Source: a candidate division KSB1 bacterium (GTDB lineage: Bacteria > Zhuqueibacterota > JdFR-76 > DREG01). Taken from it: DNA of 27,075 nucleotides. Positions 24,100-27,075 of the stretch are shown in pieces. How positions within the stretch are numbered: the first letter of the stretch is position 1; the number at the start of each line of letters is the position of its first letter. Location of the stretch: NCBI GenBank assembly GCA_022566355.1, contig JADFJB010000058.1, forward strand, positions 1 through 27,075, in the 5' to 3' direction. The notes beneath the pieces were generated by a model. It saw nothing but the letters and a program-made list of their open reading frames with translations. It had not been told where the DNA came from and made no database searches. The translations under genes were made by a program, and so were the position numbers.

Positions 24100-26181
24100 A
24101 TGAAAAGGTCAATTCCATCCATTATTATCGTTTGCTTCGCAATTTCAATCCTATTTTCACAAACACTATTTGCCCAGGAAGCAGAAGAATCTGATTCGTT
24201 ATTCTTTAAATTCGATCAAGACTCACTTCAGCTTGATATTGGCGACACGGTACGATTAAAGATTGATTTGATTAATGAAGCCGGGGAATTACAAACCAAC
24301 CCATTTTTTGTGTTTTCCAGGGGAAAAAATGCACGAAGATCGGTAACCGTAACCCCACGCAGAAGTGATTCCACCGGAACACTTATAGCAAATATTATCG
24401 CTCATAAACCTGGCTTTTTTCGGATTGCGGCTAGATCGATTAGTCCGGGCAATAGAGTCAGGTCAGAAATTCCGGTTAAAGTAAACTTCCCACCGCTTGC
24501 AAAAGTTGAATTTCAGAATCCAAAAGAAAAGATTTATGCAAGAACCACAACCTCCTTTAAAACCAAAGTCATCGATGCGGCAGGTTTTGATAGGAAGAAT
24601 GTTCAGGTTAGTTTAACCAGTAGTCATCCGAAAATAGCTTCATTGGATGGTTATGGAAATTTAACGGCTCACAAATCCGGAAAGATAACATTGACGGCTC
24701 AGACCGGCAATATTGTAGAATCATTAGAAATACAAATTGTCAAAAATCCGGTTACAAGAGTGGAGCTGAATTCGGATATGGAAGAAGGCCGCACCGGGGA
24801 CGTATTTCATTTCAGCGCGATGGCTTTTGATAAAAAAGGAAAAGACGTTTCCGATGCGCCGATCCGATATTATGTCAACGCAAATCCGGAGGACAATCTG
24901 GGTCCCTCTGCAACCGGACAAATCGAACAGGATGGCCGCTTCGTAGCAGAAACACCTGGATTGTATACCATCGCCGCCCAGTCCGGACCCTTTATCGATC
25001 AACTCACGGTTCGCATCACCAAAAGGAATGTTCGGAAGAAATTGGAATTGGTGGGTCATGGTGCGGTGGAGGATGTTTATACCTCTGATTTATGGGTTTG
25101 GGAGGGAGTTGACGGCAGGGATTACGCAATTACCGGTACCTGGGGCGCTAACGGTGAAGCCTATTTCTGGGATGTTACCGATCCTGCGAATATGACGATT
25201 ATCGATACCATTACTGTGGATGCTCGTACCGTCAATGATGTAAAGGTTTCTGAAGACGGAAGAATTGCCGTGATCAGCCGTGAGGGCGCATCCAATCGCC
25301 GCAACGGTATCCTGATTCTGGATGTTACCAATCCTCACGATGTTAAAATTCTTTCCCGCTACGATGATGAACTGACCGGCGGCGTCCACAATGTGTTCAT
25401 CTATAAAGAACATGTTTATGCAGTCAATAATGGCCGCCGTTTCGATGTCATCAATATTGAAGACCCAACAAATCCTCATAGAGTTGGCCGTTTTGAGTTA
25501 AACACGCCGGGACATAGTATCCATGATGTCTGGATCGAAGACGGAATTGCCTATTCTTCAAACTGGGGGGATGGCATTCAGTTAATCGATGTGGGCAGTG
25601 GAACCGGCGGCCAATTCCAAAAGTACGTGGAAACCCCAATGCCTGAGGTCAAGAGTCCGTTTTATGCCGGCGGATCACCGCAAAATCCAAAGAATTTTGG
25701 CAGTTACGAAGATCCCAGCGGTCGGAACCATGCGGCATTTCCGTTCCATAGTAAATCCACCGGCAAGTTCTATGTCCTGGCCGGAGATGAAGCTTTTCCT
25801 TACGGCGACGGCGCCAGCCAGTTTAAACCCACAATCGCAGCAGGTTGGATCCATTTTATCGATTTTACCAATCCTGCCAGTCCCAAAGAAACAGCGCGCT
25901 ATGAAGTCCCCGAGGCCGGCTCCCATAACCTATGGGTCGAAGATGATATTTTATACGCAGCCTTCTATAATGGCGGTTTGCGGGTAGTGGATATTTCAGG
26001 AGAACTCATGGGTGACTTATACAAACAGGGCCGGGAGATTGCCTGGTATTTGCCATACCACCCCAAGGGTCTCATCCCCAACTCGCCCATGGTCTGGGGA
26101 CCACAGCCCTACAAAGGCCTGATTTACTTCTCCGATTTTGACAGCGGTTTGTGGGCAGTTAAGTTGGTGGATGAGGAGTAG
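24100..26181 (+). CDS. Secreted Ig-like/LVIVD beta-propeller protein, paralogue 3
   Basis: A 693-aa paralogue. The signal peptide ends near TLFAQ; Ig-like units follow (e.g. SSHPKIASLDGYGNLTAHKSG, GRFVAETPGLYTIAAQSG) and then the LVIVD propeller from about residue 315. It shares with paralogue 1 the forms YVETPMPEVKSPFYAGGSP and GSHNLWVEDDILYAAFYNGG. The blade histidines are H430, H475, H544 and H609. It ends within the last propeller strand (GLWAVKLVDEE), without a sorting tail. GGAGG precedes the ATG. It is separated from the lipoprotein gene by a repeat-bearing 649-base interval, so it is probably its own transcription unit. It is convergent with the ImmA-like pseudogene. Confidence 0.9.
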   Translation: MKRSIPSIIIVCFAISILFSQTLFAQEAEESDSLFFKFDQDSLQLDIGDTVRLKIDLINEAGELQTNPFFVFSRGKNARRSVTVTPRRSDSTGTLIANIIAHKPGFFRIAARSISPGNRVRSEIPVKVNFPPLAKVEFQNPKEKIYARTTTSFKTKVIDAAGFDRKNVQVSLTSSHPKIASLDGYGNLTAHKSGKITLTAQTGNIVESLEIQIVKNPVTRVELNSDMEEGRTGDVFHFSAMAFDKKGKDVSDAPIRYYVNANPEDNLGPSATGQIEQDGRFVAETPGLYTIAAQSGPFIDQLTVRITKRNVRKKLELVGHGAVEDVYTSDLWVWEGVDGRDYAITGTWGANGEAYFWDVTDPANMTIIDTITVDARTVNDVKVSEDGRIAVISREGASNRRNGILILDVTNPHDVKILSRYDDELTGGVHNVFIYKEHVYAVNNGRRFDVINIEDPTNPHRVGRFELNTPGHSIHDVWIEDGIAYSSNWGDGIQLIDVGSGTGGQFQKYVETPMPEVKSPFYAGGSPQNPKNFGSYEDPSGRNHAAFPFHSKSTGKFYVLAGDEAFPYGDGASQFKPTIAAGWIHFIDFTNPASPKETARYEVPEAGSHNLWVEDDILYAAFYNGGLRVVDISGELMGDLYKQGREIAWYLPYHPKGLIPNSPMVWGPQPYKGLIYFSDFDSGLWAVKLVDEE

Positions 26182-26212
26182 AAAGAAGCAATCTGTTGGA
26201 ATTCTCGCGGTG

Positions 26213-26914
26213 TTAGATTAAGAGCTTAACGGACTTGCGCTTGTTAGGTTTTCTTCCTCTCTGGTCATTTAGTAATCCTAACATCTGAAGCCTAAGTGTC
26301 ACGGCTGAATGCGAAACATCGAAGACTTTCTTCAGCACACTAGTAATACTCATGTAGGTGGAAGTATTAACCGGTTGATCATCTACGAATAAATACCCGA
26401 ATCCATGATCTTTCAAATCATGTTCTACTAGTAATCGTGCAAATAAATCGAGAAGGGGTTCTCGAGGAAGAATTAAGCAGGAAGCAAAATAGTTAGCCTG
26501 CCATTCCATCCTCGCAATTTCCTTAATCCCTCCGGAGATGGCATCTAATGGGGTATAGTCGGATTCTTCACAATATTCCCCACTCATGAATTCAGCATGT
26601 CCAAGATAAAAGTGACCTAATTCATGAGCTAAAGTGAATTTTTGCCTAGTTTGTGATTTCTGATCTTTAAAAATTTTAATTATTGTTGGTAAGAAGCTGA
26701 TTGTACCTAAATGATCGTTCGTATCATCTTCCATAACACGATCCTCTAATGATTAGGTATCAACCTCCTTTTGATAGATTGATTCAAGTAATAATGGTCC
26801 TTCTTTGTATCCAATTCTCTCTAAAAGAATTTTGCATTTAGCTTCGATTTGGTCTTTTCTAAGAAAAGGCACAGTACATTTATATGAATCTTTAGGAACA
26901 ATGATCTGTTGGAC
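26213..26914 (-). pseudogene. ImmA/IrrE-family metallopeptidase, interrupted
   Basis: The C-terminal part (ATG at 26734, 173 codons, stop at 26213) holds the zinc motif HELGH (TLAHELGHFYLGH, H37-E38-H41) and the third-ligand region MEWQANYFASCLILPRE with E77, both typical of ImmA/IrrE (DUF955) proteases. Immediately upstream, in the same frame, is an in-frame TAA (26755-26753). The frame stays open further upstream and encodes VPFLRKDQIEAKCKILLERI, which looks like the usual N-terminal part of these proteins. No ATG precedes that part; it runs into the left end of an IS3-like element. So the gene appears cut at its 5' end and split by a nonsense codon. Translation from 26734 alone is possible (GAGGA upstream). 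Such proteases cleave phage or stress repressors; the partner regulator is not in the window. Confidence 0.75.
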
Positions 26915-27075
26915 GTACTGTTTCCGTAGAAAACAGACAAATTAAATATTTTAGTTAAGTGCATGTATGAATACATTAAGACAAAAGAAAGGAGCATCAA
27001 TCCATGCTAAGGAAGAAATATTCATCGAGTTATAAAGTTCGAACAGTTTTAGAAGGTCTGAAATTGCCTGAAGGT
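26915..27075 (+). mobile_element. Left end of an IS3-family insertion sequence, truncated by the window
   Basis: The element is inferred from the orfA-like start at 27004. The likely left inverted repeat is about 26915-26939, GTACTGTTTCCGTAGAAAAC followed by AGACA, which has the general form of IS3-family ends; the exact boundary cannot be set without the right end. It lies against the broken 5' end of the ImmA-like gene. Confidence 0.55.
27004..27075 (+). CDS. IS3-family transposase OrfA, N-terminal fragment
   Basis: Only 24 codons are inside the window. The peptide begins MLRKKYSSSYKVRTVLEGL, matching the usual start of IS3/IS150-type OrfA proteins (basic residues, YS-x-EFK-like, V-x-LEGL), which form the helix-turn-helix DNA-binding part of the transposase. 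GGAG lies nine bases before the ATG. The rest of OrfA, and OrfB with the DDE domain, would lie beyond the window. Confidence 0.7.
   Translation, partial: MLRKKYSSSYKVRTVLEGLKLPEG

Noticed and set aside
14180-26755. Possible reassignment of TAA as a sense codon, since both damaged genes have in-frame TAA
   Set aside because: TAA is the normal stop of many intact genes here (EamA, PilZ, malQ, paralogue 2, the lipoprotein), and one of the two genes also has a frameshift.

Overview
The window looks like a chromosomal segment of an uncultivated Gram-negative bacterium, probably of the FCB superphylum (a KSB1-, Calditrichota- or Ignavibacteria-like lineage). This is inferred from a DUF2851 gene, secreted Ig/beta-propeller proteins, a lipoprotein, moderate-to-low GC and abundant small hairpin repeats. 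No rRNA or tRNA gene was seen, so the phylum call is tentative.

Region by region. 1-4.3 kb: a C/G-rich hairpin repeat, an EamA-type transporter, a small PilZ protein, 4-alpha-glucanotransferase (malQ) with a terminator, and an unrecognised 112-aa protein. 4.3-7.1 kb: a minus-strand operon of a TrmB-like tRNA m7G46 methyltransferase with a long N-terminal extension, TruD, and a hotdog acyl-CoA thioesterase; both junctions are ATGA overlaps. 7.1-8.6 kb: a cluster of REP-like hairpins, pterin-4a-carbinolamine dehydratase and a stand-alone Smr-domain protein. 8.8-13.8 kb: a second C/G-rich hairpin repeat, a serine beta-lactamase-like hydrolase, a Rossmann/DUF2520 protein, a VTT/DedA-like membrane protein and DUF2851. 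13.8-14.85 kb: a small mobile-looking island with an intact UPF0175 antitoxin, a broken DUF3368 PIN toxin, and a second, displaced copy of the DUF2851 3' end. 15.1-17.5 kb: two adjacent ADP-glucose pyrophosphorylase homologues; the first lacks key catalytic residues (GlgD-like) and the second keeps them (GlgC).

17.9-26.2 kb is the most distinctive part. Three long paralogous secreted proteins (689, 709 and 693 aa), each with a signal peptide, Ig-like repeats and a C-terminal LVIVD-type beta-propeller, surround a YVTN beta-propeller lipoprotein. The lipoprotein overlaps the second paralogue by one base. Histidines recur at matching places in successive propeller blades in all three paralogues, and the lipoprotein has recurrent His-Gly turns plus a Met/His-rich loop. 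This suggests a metal-binding envelope system; the function is inference. Direct repeats and a heptamer tandem repeat lie between and before these genes.

26.2-27.1 kb: an ImmA/IrrE metallopeptidase gene interrupted by an in-frame TAA and apparently cut off at its 5' end by an IS3-family element whose first ORF runs off the window.

How the genes work together: MalQ and the GlgC/GlgD-like pair point to glycogen (alpha-glucan) metabolism. The TrmB-TruD pair is tRNA modification. The LVIVD/YVTN locus is an envelope or secreted module of unknown role. The two damaged defence/stress modules (UPF0175-DUF3368, ImmA) mark sites of recent gene flux.
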